Origin: Streptomyces sp. 71268
Lineage (GTDB): Bacteria > Actinomycetota > Actinomycetes > Streptomycetales > Streptomycetaceae
Assembly (NCBI RefSeq): GCF_029392895.1
Contig: NZ_CP114200.1
Span: 5,648,501 to 5,712,500, forward strand
DNA length: 64,000 nucleotides
Direction: 5' to 3'
The stretch's first letter is position 1; every line of letters begins with the position of its first letter. Shown here piece by piece: positions 44,052-51,319 of this stretch. Position numbers and translations under genes: made by a program. A model generated the notes under the pieces. It was not told the DNA's origin. It saw only the letters and a program-made list of their open reading frames with translations, and did not search any database.

Positions 44052-44681
44052 GTGAGCGAACCAGCCCTGACCACGCAGGCCCCCGCCCCCACCCGGCGGG
44101 AGCAGATCCTCGCCGAGGCCGCCCGGCTCTTCGCCGAGCGCGGCTTCCACGGTGTGGGGGTGGACGAGATAGGCGCCGCGGTCGGCATCAGCGGCCCCGG
44201 CCTCTACCGCCACTTCGCGGGCAAGGACGCGATGCTCGCCGAACTGCTCGTCGGCATCAGCGAGCGACTGCTCGCCGGCGGCAAGCAGCGCGTGGCCCAG
44301 GCCAACCGGTCGGCGGGGTCCGCGACCGAGGCGGCGGCGGAGCCCGCGGCGGTGCTCGACTCGCTCATCGACGGTCACATCGACTTCGCCCTCGACGACC
44401 GCCCGCTGATCACCCTGCACGACCGCGAACTGGGCCAGCTCCGCGAGAGCGACCGCAAGCTGGTGCGCCAGCTCCAGCGCCAGTACGTCGAGCTGTGGGT
44501 GGACGTCGTCCGCGCGCTGCGCCCGGACGCCTCGGAAGGCGAGGCCAGGGCCGCCGTGCACGCCGTGTTCGGCCTCCTCAACTCCACGCCGCACCTGGGC
44601 TCGGCCCACTCCCTCCCCGGCCGCGCCGCCACCGCCGCCCTCCTGCGCCGCCTGGCCCACGGGGCGCTGGGGGCGCTTTAG
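44052..44681 (+). CDS. TetR/AcrR regulator of leucine catabolic genes
   Basis: A 209-residue TetR-type regulator. The HTH lies at about 14-60: RREQILAEAARLFAERGFHGVGVDEIGAAVGISGPGLYRHFAGKDAML. The C-terminal domain (SLIDGHIDFALDDRPLITLHDREL) resembles SACE_7040-type regulators found beside acyl-CoA carboxylase genes. The start is GTG 44052. It is divergent from mccB with palindromic elements between, so it probably represses the mcc-hmgL-acdH operon and is relieved by an acyl-CoA intermediate (inference). The mini-element begins 85 bp after its stop codon. Confidence 0.88.
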   Translation: MSEPALTTQAPAPTRREQILAEAARLFAERGFHGVGVDEIGAAVGISGPGLYRHFAGKDAMLAELLVGISERLLAGGKQRVAQANRSAGSATEAAAEPAAVLDSLIDGHIDFALDDRPLITLHDRELGQLRESDRKLVRQLQRQYVELWVDVVRALRPDASEGEARAAVHAVFGLLNSTPHLGSAHSLPGRAATAALLRRLAHGALGAL

Positions 44682-44765
44682 CGTCCGCCGGCCGCTCCCG
44701 TCGGCTCCGCCCTTGTGCGGGGTGCCCGTGGTGGAGCGGCCGGGCCGTACGCCCCGTCGCCCGCT

Positions 44766-44811
44766 TCTCGCCCCGAATGTCGCGGGTTCGAGTCCCGTCA
44801 CTCACGCGACC
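44766..44811 (+). repeat. Left 46-bp direct repeat with tRNA-His 3' end
   Basis: It shares 43 of 46 bases with 47768-47813. Bases 44778-44806 equal the last 29 bases of tRNA-His (minus-strand gene at 29534-29607) except one T-to-C change. No D-arm or anticodon arm is present, so it is not a functional tRNA. Weaker similarity to the right copy extends roughly 40-80 bp further left. Confidence 0.8.
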
Positions 44812-45032
44812 GGGGTGCCCCGTGGTGCGGTGCTGGCCAGGCCGTGCCGATGGACAGAGGTCGAGCCCCTCGTGCTGGGTGTCGGCGGCGCGCTGGAGGT
44901 GGTGAGGGCGTCCGGCGGGTCCACGCGCCGGAGTGCGTGCGGCGTCAACGCGACGGCCCTCGCCAGTGTCGGCCAGGGGGTGTTGGTGCGTACCGTTTCA
45001 CGTGCGACCACGACACGGAGGGTGCCGCGAGC

Positions 45033-46277
45033 ATGCCGTCCCAGCCTTCCCCCGACCACATCGGCGCGCGCGTACGTATCGCCCGCCTCGCCGCCGGCCT
45101 CACCCAATCCGCGATGGGTGACTTCCTGGACCGATCCGAGCACTGGGTGCAGGACGTCGAGGCTGGTCGGCTCGCTCTCGACCGGTACAGCCTGATCATC
45201 GCCATCGCCGACCTCACCGACGTCGACATCGTCTGGCTCCTCGGCCAGCCGTACCGGCTGCGCCACAGCCCCGAGCAGGCGCACGCCTACGTACCCGCCC
45301 TGCGCTCGGGTCTGCGTCGTTCGGGCCTCATCCTGTCCGGGCATCCGGGCCTGGCCCCGCAGGCCGTGCCCGCGGACACGCTGTCCTTACGCGAGCGCAC
45401 CATCGCGGTGAACCTTCGCCGACAGGCCGCCGACCTGCCGGCGGTCGCCCGCCTCCTGCCGGCCCTGGTCGAGGACCTGAACACGGCGCTGCTCGTGGAG
45501 AAGGGTGCCAGCCGGGCGAAGGCGCTACGGCTGATGACCGACGCCGCCCGCACCGCCCGCATGTGCCTCAACAGCTTGGGCTACCCCGATCTGGCGTGGG
45601 TGGCGGCCGAGGTCGCCGCCGGCTCCGCCGCCGCCCTCGACGACCCGGTCGTGAAGGCCGCTGTCGCCTGGGACCGGTGCGGCGCACTGCTCCACCAGGC
45701 CGCCATCCCCGAGACGCTGGCTGTCGCGGAGGCGGCCCTGCGTGACCTGGAACCGCTCGCCAGCCGCGCCCACCCCGAGCCCGCGGTGCTGTCCCTACGC
45801 GGAGCGCTGATGCTGCGCAGCGCGATCGCCGACGCTCGCGGATCGCGCCCCGACGGCGCCTGGGCCCGCATCCAGGAAGCGCTGGCGGACGCCGACCGGC
45901 TCGGTCCGACCTGGCACGACATCGACGCGCAGACCGTCTTCGGCCGGGGAACGGTCGCCGTGCACGCGGCCGAGGTCGGCGTCGAAGTCGAGGAACCGGA
46001 CCGCGGACTGACCGCCGTCCCGGAAGCCGACATCAGCACGGTGCCGTCGAAGGAGCGGCGCACGCACTACGAGATCGACCGCGCCAGGGCGTACCGAAAG
46101 ATGGGCAAGCTGTCGGCAGCGACGCTGACGCTTCGGGCCGCCGGCCAGAGCGCGCCCTACTACACGTACGCCGACCCCATGGCACGAGCACTGGTCGCCG
46201 ACCTCGCCCACGTCGGTGTGCCCTCCCAGGCGGCGGTCCTGTCCTCGCTGATCAGGAACATGGAACTGGTGCGCTAG
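45033..46277 (+). CDS. XRE-family regulator with TTA codon
   Basis: A 414-residue protein. An N-terminal HTH_3-like domain (about 8-62: IGARVRIARLAAGLTQSAMGDFLDRSEHWVQDVEAGRLALDRYSL) is followed by a long helical, TPR-like region (about 130-400), a layout seen in many Streptomyces accessory regulators. ATG 45033 has GGAGG at about 45017-45021. Codon 119 (45387-45389) is TTA, which in Streptomyces needs the bldA tRNA, so translation may be restricted to late development. It is the first gene inside the repeat-bounded element. The target is unknown; a shared 16-bp motif upstream of the next gene and of the opposing XRE gene could be its operator or that of the small XRE protein. Confidence 0.78.
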   Translation: MPSQPSPDHIGARVRIARLAAGLTQSAMGDFLDRSEHWVQDVEAGRLALDRYSLIIAIADLTDVDIVWLLGQPYRLRHSPEQAHAYVPALRSGLRRSGLILSGHPGLAPQAVPADTLSLRERTIAVNLRRQAADLPAVARLLPALVEDLNTALLVEKGASRAKALRLMTDAARTARMCLNSLGYPDLAWVAAEVAAGSAAALDDPVVKAAVAWDRCGALLHQAAIPETLAVAEAALRDLEPLASRAHPEPAVLSLRGALMLRSAIADARGSRPDGAWARIQEALADADRLGPTWHDIDAQTVFGRGTVAVHAAEVGVEVEEPDRGLTAVPEADISTVPSKERRTHYEIDRARAYRKMGKLSAATLTLRAAGQSAPYYTYADPMARALVADLAHVGVPSQAAVLSSLIRNMELVR

Positions 46278-46335
46278 CCGTCACCGAGAAGAGCCCCCAG
46301 GATTCATGGGGGTCGAGTCGAGCCGGACACGCGAG

Positions 46336-46351
46336 GCTTCATATGTGAAGC
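46336..46351. promoter_or_regulatory. Candidate operator, copy 1
   Basis: GCTTCATATGTGAAGC is an inverted repeat with 6-bp arms (GCTTCA / TGAAGC) and a TATG centre. The same sequence with one change occurs at 47611-47626, in front of the small XRE gene. This copy lies 33 bp before the primase-like gene. Confidence 0.65.
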
Positions 46352-46383
46352 ACCACACCCGGACGATCGCCATGGGAGACAGC

Positions 46384-46953
46384 ATGGACGCGCTGCTACC
46401 GGCCACCTGTGACGCCCTCACATACGCCCGCGCGTACACCGGACGCCTCGGGTGGCCCGTAGCGCCCGGGCATCGGTACCGCCCTCGCCTGGGCTGCACC
46501 TGCGGGGCCCCGGAGTGCCCCACCCCCGGGGCGCATCCGCCCGCGCGCTGGACCGTGGCCACCAGGGCCGACGAGCTGCCCGAGGCGGAGTTCGACCAGC
46601 CGGGAGTCGGGGTGATCGCTCCCGCTCTCGGCTTCGACGCGGTCACCCTGCCCCGGGCGATCGGCATGATGGCGATGGTCTCGATCGACCGGCGGACGCG
46701 GGTCCCGTGCCTTGTGGGCCCCGACTCCGCCACCCTGTTGGTGCAACCGGGCACCGCGTCGGCGCTCGGCGGCGTGTCGGCGACCACGGTGCGCGCGGGC
46801 GCGGGCGAGTGGCTGGCCCTGCCGCCCTCGCACGGAACGCGCTGGGACACGCCCCCCTGGGATGAGCGCACTGGCGGCCCGCTGGTCCTCCCGCACGGGC
46901 ACTCCCTGGTGCAGGACGTGCGCGAAGCAGTGCGCATCGGAGGCGGCGAGTGA
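46384..46953 (+). CDS. Stand-alone primase/polymerase N-domain-like protein
   Basis: A 189-residue protein. LTYARAYTGRLGWPVAPGHRYRP is followed by the cysteine-rich CTCGAPECPTPGAHPPARWTV segment, which matches the start of bifunctional DNA primase/polymerase (AEP-type) domains; GVGVIAPALGFDAVTLPRAIG and GEWLALPPSHGTRWDTPPW correspond to later parts. The acidic catalytic pair of active primases is not obvious, so this may be a non-catalytic derivative. ATG 46384 has GGGAG five bases upstream; ATG 46372 is an alternative. Its stop overlaps the GTG of the next gene (GTGA), so the two are coupled. Confidence 0.65.
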   Translation: MDALLPATCDALTYARAYTGRLGWPVAPGHRYRPRLGCTCGAPECPTPGAHPPARWTVATRADELPEAEFDQPGVGVIAPALGFDAVTLPRAIGMMAMVSIDRRTRVPCLVGPDSATLLVQPGTASALGGVSATTVRAGAGEWLALPPSHGTRWDTPPWDERTGGPLVLPHGHSLVQDVREAVRIGGGE

Positions 46954-47231
46954 CGCGCAGCGCCCATCGCTACGTCGAGATGGCGATCGACACCGACGAG
47001 AGTCGCCGTCCGCCAACCGTCCGCGCCGCGTGCGTCACATGCGCCGAGCGGTCACCGGAACCCGAGGAGGGGCTGGATCTGGAGCGGCAGTACGTCGCCG
47101 CTCAGGACTGGTGCGCACGTCACACGGGCCGCGATCACGCCGACGGCCGCCACACTCGGTTTACCGCGACCGCCGTCCTGCGCTGGGTCGTCACCCCCAC
47201 GGAGGACATTGGCCCGCTCGCCGGCTCCTGA
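46950..47231 (+). CDS. Small DUF7848-like protein
   Basis: A 93-residue protein starting at GTG 46950, overlapping the previous stop by 4 bp. It has CVTCAER with a Cys pair and the QDWCARHTGRDHADGRHTRF segment, which recalls the W...HTGRNPSHT block of the DUF7848 family that is widespread in streptomycete accessory regions. Cys and His residues might bind a metal. The coupling to the primase-like protein suggests they work together. The function is unknown. Confidence 0.55.
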   Translation: MTRSAHRYVEMAIDTDESRRPPTVRAACVTCAERSPEPEEGLDLERQYVAAQDWCARHTGRDHADGRHTRFTATAVLRWVVTPTEDIGPLAGS

Positions 47232-47332
47232 GCCGGCCGGCCATGGCGCGCGAGGCGCGTCGCCCGTCCCGCCTTCGCCGCACCCAGTCCCAGGCCGCCG
47301 CCGCGCCCGCCCCGAGGCCTGCGGCGGCCAAC

Positions 47333-47575
47333 CTACTCGCTGTCGCGTACGAGGTCGGTGAGCGGGACGCCGAGGCCTTCGGCGATGAGAGCGAGCACAT
47401 CGATGGTGGCCGCGTGCGTCGCCAGTTCCGTCCGGTACATCGTCTGCCTGCTGATGCCGGCGCGCTCGGCCAGGTGCTCTTGCGACCAGCGGCGCTCCTC
47501 CCGCAGGGCCCGGATGCGCGCGCCGACCCGGTGGCGGGTGGCGTGGGCACGGGCGTGGCGGGGATCGTCTTGCAC
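47333..47575 (-). CDS. Small XRE/Cro-type regulator
   Basis: An 80-residue protein that is almost wholly an HTH_3 domain: VGARIRALREERRWSQEHLAERAGISRQTMYRTELATHAATIDVLALIAEGLGVPLTDLV. The start is GTG 47575. The inverted repeat CTTGC/GCAAG spans the start codon, and the 16-bp motif at 47611-47626 lies 36 bp upstream, so autorepression is likely. Opposed in direction to the other element genes, it resembles a phage-type repressor controlling the primase-like operon through the shared motif (inference). Confidence 0.8.
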   Translation of the reverse strand: MQDDPRHARAHATRHRVGARIRALREERRWSQEHLAERAGISRQTMYRTELATHAATIDVLALIAEGLGVPLTDLVRDSE

Positions 47576-47610
47576 GCATGCAAGCCCAAGGCACCAAGAT
47601 CGCTATGTCT

Positions 47611-47626
47611 GCATCATATGTGAAGC
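47611..47626. promoter_or_regulatory. Candidate operator, copy 2
   Basis: GCATCATATGTGAAGC matches the copy at 46336-46351 at 15 of 16 positions and lies 36 bp upstream of the small XRE gene. Two near-identical copies in front of two different genes of the same element argue for a shared regulator. Confidence 0.65.
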
Positions 47627-47767
47627 AATGACTGTCGCGTGGCGCCTTATGCTCCGTCGCAGGACGCCACCCCCAGGCGCCCGCAGTGCTCCCGTACGCT
47701 CTCCTTCGCGGGGGTCGGGCGCGTCGCGCGGAACGGCCGGGCTCCGTGTCCCGTTACCCACCGCACC

Positions 47768-47813
47768 TCTCGTCCCGAATGTCGCGGGTTCGAGTCCCGT
47801 TACTCACGTGACC
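47768..47813 (+). repeat. Right 46-bp direct repeat with tRNA-His 3' end
   Basis: Bases 47780-47808 are identical to the last 29 bases of tRNA-His. It is the right boundary of the mini-element; the acyl-CoA dehydrogenase promoter region starts immediately after. Confidence 0.8.
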
Positions 47814-47872
47814 GTGCCGCCGCTGCCGCCCGGGCGCCCCTGGACAGCCCCCACAACCCGCAGGTAACTTTT

Positions 47873-47888
47873 CTGAGCGAGCGCTTAG
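47873..47888. promoter_or_regulatory. Palindrome upstream of acyl-CoA dehydrogenase
   Basis: CTGAGCG-AG-CGCTTAG is an inverted repeat with one mismatch, about 85 bp before the start of the dehydrogenase gene. Similar AGCG/CGCT palindromes are bound by FadR/PaaR-like TetR regulators of fatty-acid genes, so a fatty-acid-type repressor encoded elsewhere may act here. Confidence 0.5.
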
Positions 47889-47973
47889 TCAACCTGCGGG
47901 GCCGGCGACCGTGCCCGCGCGAGCCCCGGGCGGGTGTCGGCCGGGGAGGGTTTTGCCGCACTGAGGAGGCAGC

Positions 47974-49131
47974 GTGCGCCGTACGGTGTTCAACGAGGAC
48001 CACGAGGCGTTCCGGCAGACGATCCGCGACTTCATCGCGACCGAGGTGGTGCCGGTCTACGACCAGTGGATCGAGGCCGGCCAGGTTCCCCGCGAGTTCT
48101 ACAGGAAACTCGGTGACCTGGGTGTCTTCGGTATCGAGGTGCCCGAGGAGTACGGCGGGGCCGGCGAGACCAGCTTCAAGTTCCACGCGGTCATCACGGA
48201 GGAGTGCGCCCGGGCCGGCGTCAGCTTCGGCGGCTCCAGCGTGCACACCGCGCTCTGCCTGCCGTACCTGCTCGCGTACGCCACCGAGGAGCAGAAGCGG
48301 CGCTGGCTGCCGCCGTTCGTGACCGGCGAGATGATGACGGCCATCGCCATGACCGAGCCCGGCACCGGCTCGGACCTCGCGGGGATGAGGACGACCGCCA
48401 AGCTGTCGGCGGACGGCACGCACTACGTACTGAACGGCGCCAAGACGTTCATCACCGGCGGCGTGCTCGCCGACCGGGTCATCGTCTGCGCGCGCACTGC
48501 CCAGCCGACCCCCGAGGACCGGCGGGCGGGCATCACGCTGCTCGTCGTGGACACCAGGTCCGAGGGGTACGCGGTCGGCCGCAAGCTCGACAAGCTGGGC
48601 CTGAAGACCTCCGACACCGCCGAACTCTCCTTCTCCGACGTCAGGGTGCCCGTCGAGGACCGGCTCGGCGAAGAGGGCAAGGCGTTCTCCTACCTCGGAC
48701 AGAACCTGCCGCAGGAGCGGCTGGGCATCGCCGTCGGCGCGTACGCCCAGGCCGCGGCGGCGGTGGAGTTCGCCAAGGGGTACGTGCGCGAGCGCGAGGT
48801 CTTCGGCAAGCCGGTGGCCTCGTTCCAGAACACCAAGTTCGTGCTGGCCGACTGCAAGGCCGACGTGGACGCCCTGCAGGCGGTCGTGGACCGCGCGCTG
48901 GACGCGCACGACGCCGGCGAACTCTCCGCCGCCGACGCCGCGTCCGCCAAGCTGTTCACCACCGAGCGCGCGGCCGTCGTCATCGACAAGTGCCTGCAAC
49001 TGCACGGCGGATACGGCTACATGATGGAGTACCCCATCGCCCGCCTGTACGCGGACACCCGGGTCAGCCGCATCTACGGCGGCACCAGCGAGGTCATGCG
49101 CTCCATCGTGGCCAAGTCCATGGGCCTGTAG
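47974..49131 (+). CDS. Acyl-CoA dehydrogenase, long-chain/isovaleryl type
   Basis: A 385-residue FAD-dependent acyl-CoA dehydrogenase. AIAMTEPGTGSDLAGM and NGAKTFITGG are the FAD/substrate motifs. The position that carries Glu370 in the AcdH-like protein is Gly here (IYGGTSEV), while NLPQERLGIAV has Glu248 at the place used by long-chain and isovaleryl-CoA dehydrogenases, so the catalytic base has moved to helix G. GTG 47974 has GAGGAGG seven bases upstream. It is followed 19 bp later by the TesB thioesterase gene, forming a two-gene operon. It may be the isovaleryl-CoA dehydrogenase missing from the mcc operon, or a fatty-acid enzyme. Confidence 0.88.
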   Translation: MRRTVFNEDHEAFRQTIRDFIATEVVPVYDQWIEAGQVPREFYRKLGDLGVFGIEVPEEYGGAGETSFKFHAVITEECARAGVSFGGSSVHTALCLPYLLAYATEEQKRRWLPPFVTGEMMTAIAMTEPGTGSDLAGMRTTAKLSADGTHYVLNGAKTFITGGVLADRVIVCARTAQPTPEDRRAGITLLVVDTRSEGYAVGRKLDKLGLKTSDTAELSFSDVRVPVEDRLGEEGKAFSYLGQNLPQERLGIAVGAYAQAAAAVEFAKGYVREREVFGKPVASFQNTKFVLADCKADVDALQAVVDRALDAHDAGELSAADAASAKLFTTERAAVVIDKCLQLHGGYGYMMEYPIARLYADTRVSRIYGGTSEVMRSIVAKSMGL

Positions 49132-49150
49132 GCGGGTTCGAGCGACCGCC

Positions 49151-50047
49151 ATGAGCGAAGCACTTGAGGACCTGCTCGCCCTGCTCGACCTGGAGCGGAT
49201 CGACCGGGACATCTTCCGTGGCACGAGCCGCCCGTCCCTGGTGCCACGGGTGTTCGGCGGGCAGGTGGCCGCCCAGGCGCTGGTGGCCGCGGGCCGTACG
49301 GTGCCCTCCGACCGCCCGCCGCACTCGCTGCACGCCTACTTCCTGCGCCCCGGCGACCCGGGCGCCCCGATCGTCTACACCGTCGACCGCATCCGCGACG
49401 GGCTGTCCTTCACCACCCGGCGCGTGGTCGGCGTCCAGCACGGGCGGCCGATCTTCCACCTCTCCGCCTCCTTCCAGCGGGCCGAGGACGGTCTGGAGCA
49501 CCAGGCGGAGATGCCGGCCGCGCCCGACCCGCTGACCCTGCCGACCACCGAGGAGATGCTGGCCCAGCACGCCGACCGGTTCCCCGACCCCACGGTGCTG
49601 CCGCGCCTGGCGGCGGCCCGGGCGGCGGTGGACCTGCGGTACGTGGCCGACCCGCCGTTCGTCAGCGCCGGCCAGGCGCGCGAGCCGCGCTCGCGGGTGT
49701 GGTTCCGTACCAACGGAAAGTTGGCCGGCGTGCATGACGACCCGCTCCTGCACGTGTGCCTGGTCACCTACGTCTCCGACATGACCCTGCTGGACTCGAT
49801 CCTGCTCGCGCACGGCCGGGGCGGCTGGGTGATCGGGGACGTGGTGGGCGCCAGCCTGGACCACGCGATGTGGTTCCACCGCCCGTTCCGCGCGGACGAG
49901 TGGCTGCTGTACGACCAGGAGAGCCCGTCCTCCTCCGGGAGCCGAGGGCTCGGCCAGGGCCGCATCTACACCGCCGACGGGCGGCTGGCGGTCTCGGTGA
50001 TCCAGGAGGGGCTGATCCGCACACCCCGCGCCCCGCGCCGGCCGTAG
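49151..50047 (+). CDS. tesB: Acyl-CoA thioesterase II (TesB-like)
   Basis: A 298-residue double hot-dog thioesterase hydrolysing acyl-CoA to free acid and CoA. Characteristic blocks are RVFGGQVAAQALVAAGRTV, SLHAYFLRPGDPGAPIVYTVDRIRDGLSF, the second hot-dog part VTYVSDMTLLDSILLAHG and HAMWFHRPFRADEWLLYDQESPSSSGSRGLGQG. It starts at ATG 49151, 19 bp after the acyl-CoA dehydrogenase, so the two are co-transcribed. The role could be release of free CoA during fatty or branched acyl-CoA breakdown. It ends 51 bp before the convergent phosphatase gene. Confidence 0.93.
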   Translation: MSEALEDLLALLDLERIDRDIFRGTSRPSLVPRVFGGQVAAQALVAAGRTVPSDRPPHSLHAYFLRPGDPGAPIVYTVDRIRDGLSFTTRRVVGVQHGRPIFHLSASFQRAEDGLEHQAEMPAAPDPLTLPTTEEMLAQHADRFPDPTVLPRLAAARAAVDLRYVADPPFVSAGQAREPRSRVWFRTNGKLAGVHDDPLLHVCLVTYVSDMTLLDSILLAHGRGGWVIGDVVGASLDHAMWFHRPFRADEWLLYDQESPSSSGSRGLGQGRIYTADGRLAVSVIQEGLIRTPRAPRRP

Positions 50048-50098
50048 TCCCGAATCGGGGCCGACGGTGCCGGGCGGGGGCCGCCGGGGTGCCGGTGG

Positions 50099-50899
50099 TT
50101 ACGGGAGCGCCGCCAGGCCCGCCGCGTCGAGCAGGTAGGCGGTCATCGGGTCGTAGAAGCGCGGGTTGGTGACGTGGTCGTCCAGCGGCACCGTGACCGC
50201 CAGCGTGCCCTCGGCCTCGCCGATGAAGAGGGCCGGGTCGTTGCAGTCCGCGTAGCCGACGGCGTCGATGCCGCGCTGGCCCGCGCACCCGGCCCAGCCG
50301 TGGTCGGCGACCACCAGGTCGGGCAGCGGGCGGCCCTCCCTGGTCAGGCCGTCCAGGATGGCGGCCATCGGCTCGGGGGAGTGGGTGTGCCACAGCGTGG
50401 CGCCGCGCTCCAGCATCGCCACGTCCGCGAACTGGAAGACGAACCCCTCGTCGGCCTGGAGCCCGCCGGGGATCTCCACGATCTCGCAGCCGGCCGCGCG
50501 CAGTCCGGCCGCGACGCTGCGGTGCACGTCGATGAGGCCACCCGGGTGACCGGTCGCGAACAGCACGCGGCTCTGGCTCTCCGCCGCCTTGCGCAACACG
50601 GCCGCCTTGCGGTCCAGCGCGTCCACCGTGAGCTGCGGGTCGATGGTGTCCTGGCCCGTGCGGTACTCGGGGTCGTCGATCACCCCGCACCGCTCGGCCA
50701 TCACGGCCAGCACGTCCTGCTCGTCGCTCCAGCGGTCGCCGAGTTCCAGACCGAGCCAGTAGTGGCGGTCGCCGTTTGCCAGCTTGCGGTAGTGGGAGAG
50801 GTTGTTCTCGCGTGGGGTGGCGACGTTGCCCGCGATGCGGGTGCGAACCAGATGGTCGACCAATGCGGCCCGGTCGGGCACGGGGCTGGGTATCGGCAT
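50099..50899 (-). CDS. Putative phosphatase, conserved actinobacterial family
   Basis: A 266-residue soluble protein of a family usually annotated only as phosphatase in Streptomyces. Typical blocks are PRENNLSHYRKLANGDRHYWLGLELGDRW, RVLFATGHPGGLIDVHRSVA, GATLWHTHSPEPMAAILD, PDLVVADHGWAGCAGQRGIDAVGYADCNDPALF and VPLDDHVTNPRFYDPMTAYLLDAAG. Asp, His and Cys residues in these blocks could form an active site, but I cannot assign a mechanism. ATG 50899 is chosen from the family-like N-terminus; ATG 50908 and 50959 are in frame, and none has a clear ribosome binding site. It is convergent with tesB and divergent from agmatinase. Confidence 0.78.
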   Translation of the reverse strand: MPIPSPVPDRAALVDHLVRTRIAGNVATPRENNLSHYRKLANGDRHYWLGLELGDRWSDEQDVLAVMAERCGVIDDPEYRTGQDTIDPQLTVDALDRKAAVLRKAAESQSRVLFATGHPGGLIDVHRSVAAGLRAAGCEIVEIPGGLQADEGFVFQFADVAMLERGATLWHTHSPEPMAAILDGLTREGRPLPDLVVADHGWAGCAGQRGIDAVGYADCNDPALFIGEAEGTLAVTVPLDDHVTNPRFYDPMTAYLLDAAGLAALP

Positions 50900-51319
50900 G
50901 CTGACCATTGTGCCGCGCGCGGCCCGAGATGGGCTGAACGTCTGATCAATGTGATCCATACGCGCCTCACGGAGTCCCGGGCGCGCCCCGCGCGGGGCGC
51001 GCCGGCGCGCACGTGACCGGCGTCATGGACACCGTGGCGTAAACGATCCGGGGCCCGCTTCGAAACGTATATGTCGAAGCGCCGCGCGGGGGTCGTAGCC
51101 TCCAGAAGCCGCGCCGGTACACCGGTGGGCCACCCATCCACAGCATCCGCGCGGGTACGCCGGCGCGGGCGCCGGCGGCACGCGCGCGAGGGCGTGCCGC
51201 GAGGAAGACCCGTGCCGGCCCGCGCGACCCGCGCGCTACGCCGTCCGGATGAGTCACGTCGCCGCAAGAGCCGCGCGCCCGACCGGGCCGCGTCGCCCCA
51301 AGACAGGAGAGGTCGTCGC

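Larger units (their letters stand above)
44766..47813. mobile_element. Mini-element bounded by tRNA-His-derived direct repeats
   Basis: Two 46-bp direct repeats (44766-44811 and 47768-47813, three mismatches) delimit 3.05 kb. Each contains the T-arm and acceptor 3' end of tRNA-His. Inside are an XRE regulator with a TTA codon, a primase-like protein, a DUF7848-like protein and an opposing small XRE regulator. No integrase or transposase is present. The block separates the TetR gene from an acyl-CoA dehydrogenase gene that would otherwise be neighbours. It looks like an integrated remnant or non-autonomous island; autonomous transfer is unlikely. Confidence 0.6.

Noticed and set aside
44766..44811. 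A complete tRNA gene at the left repeat
   Set aside because: Only the T-arm and acceptor 3' strand are present. There is no D-arm, anticodon arm or 5' acceptor strand, so it is a tRNA fragment.
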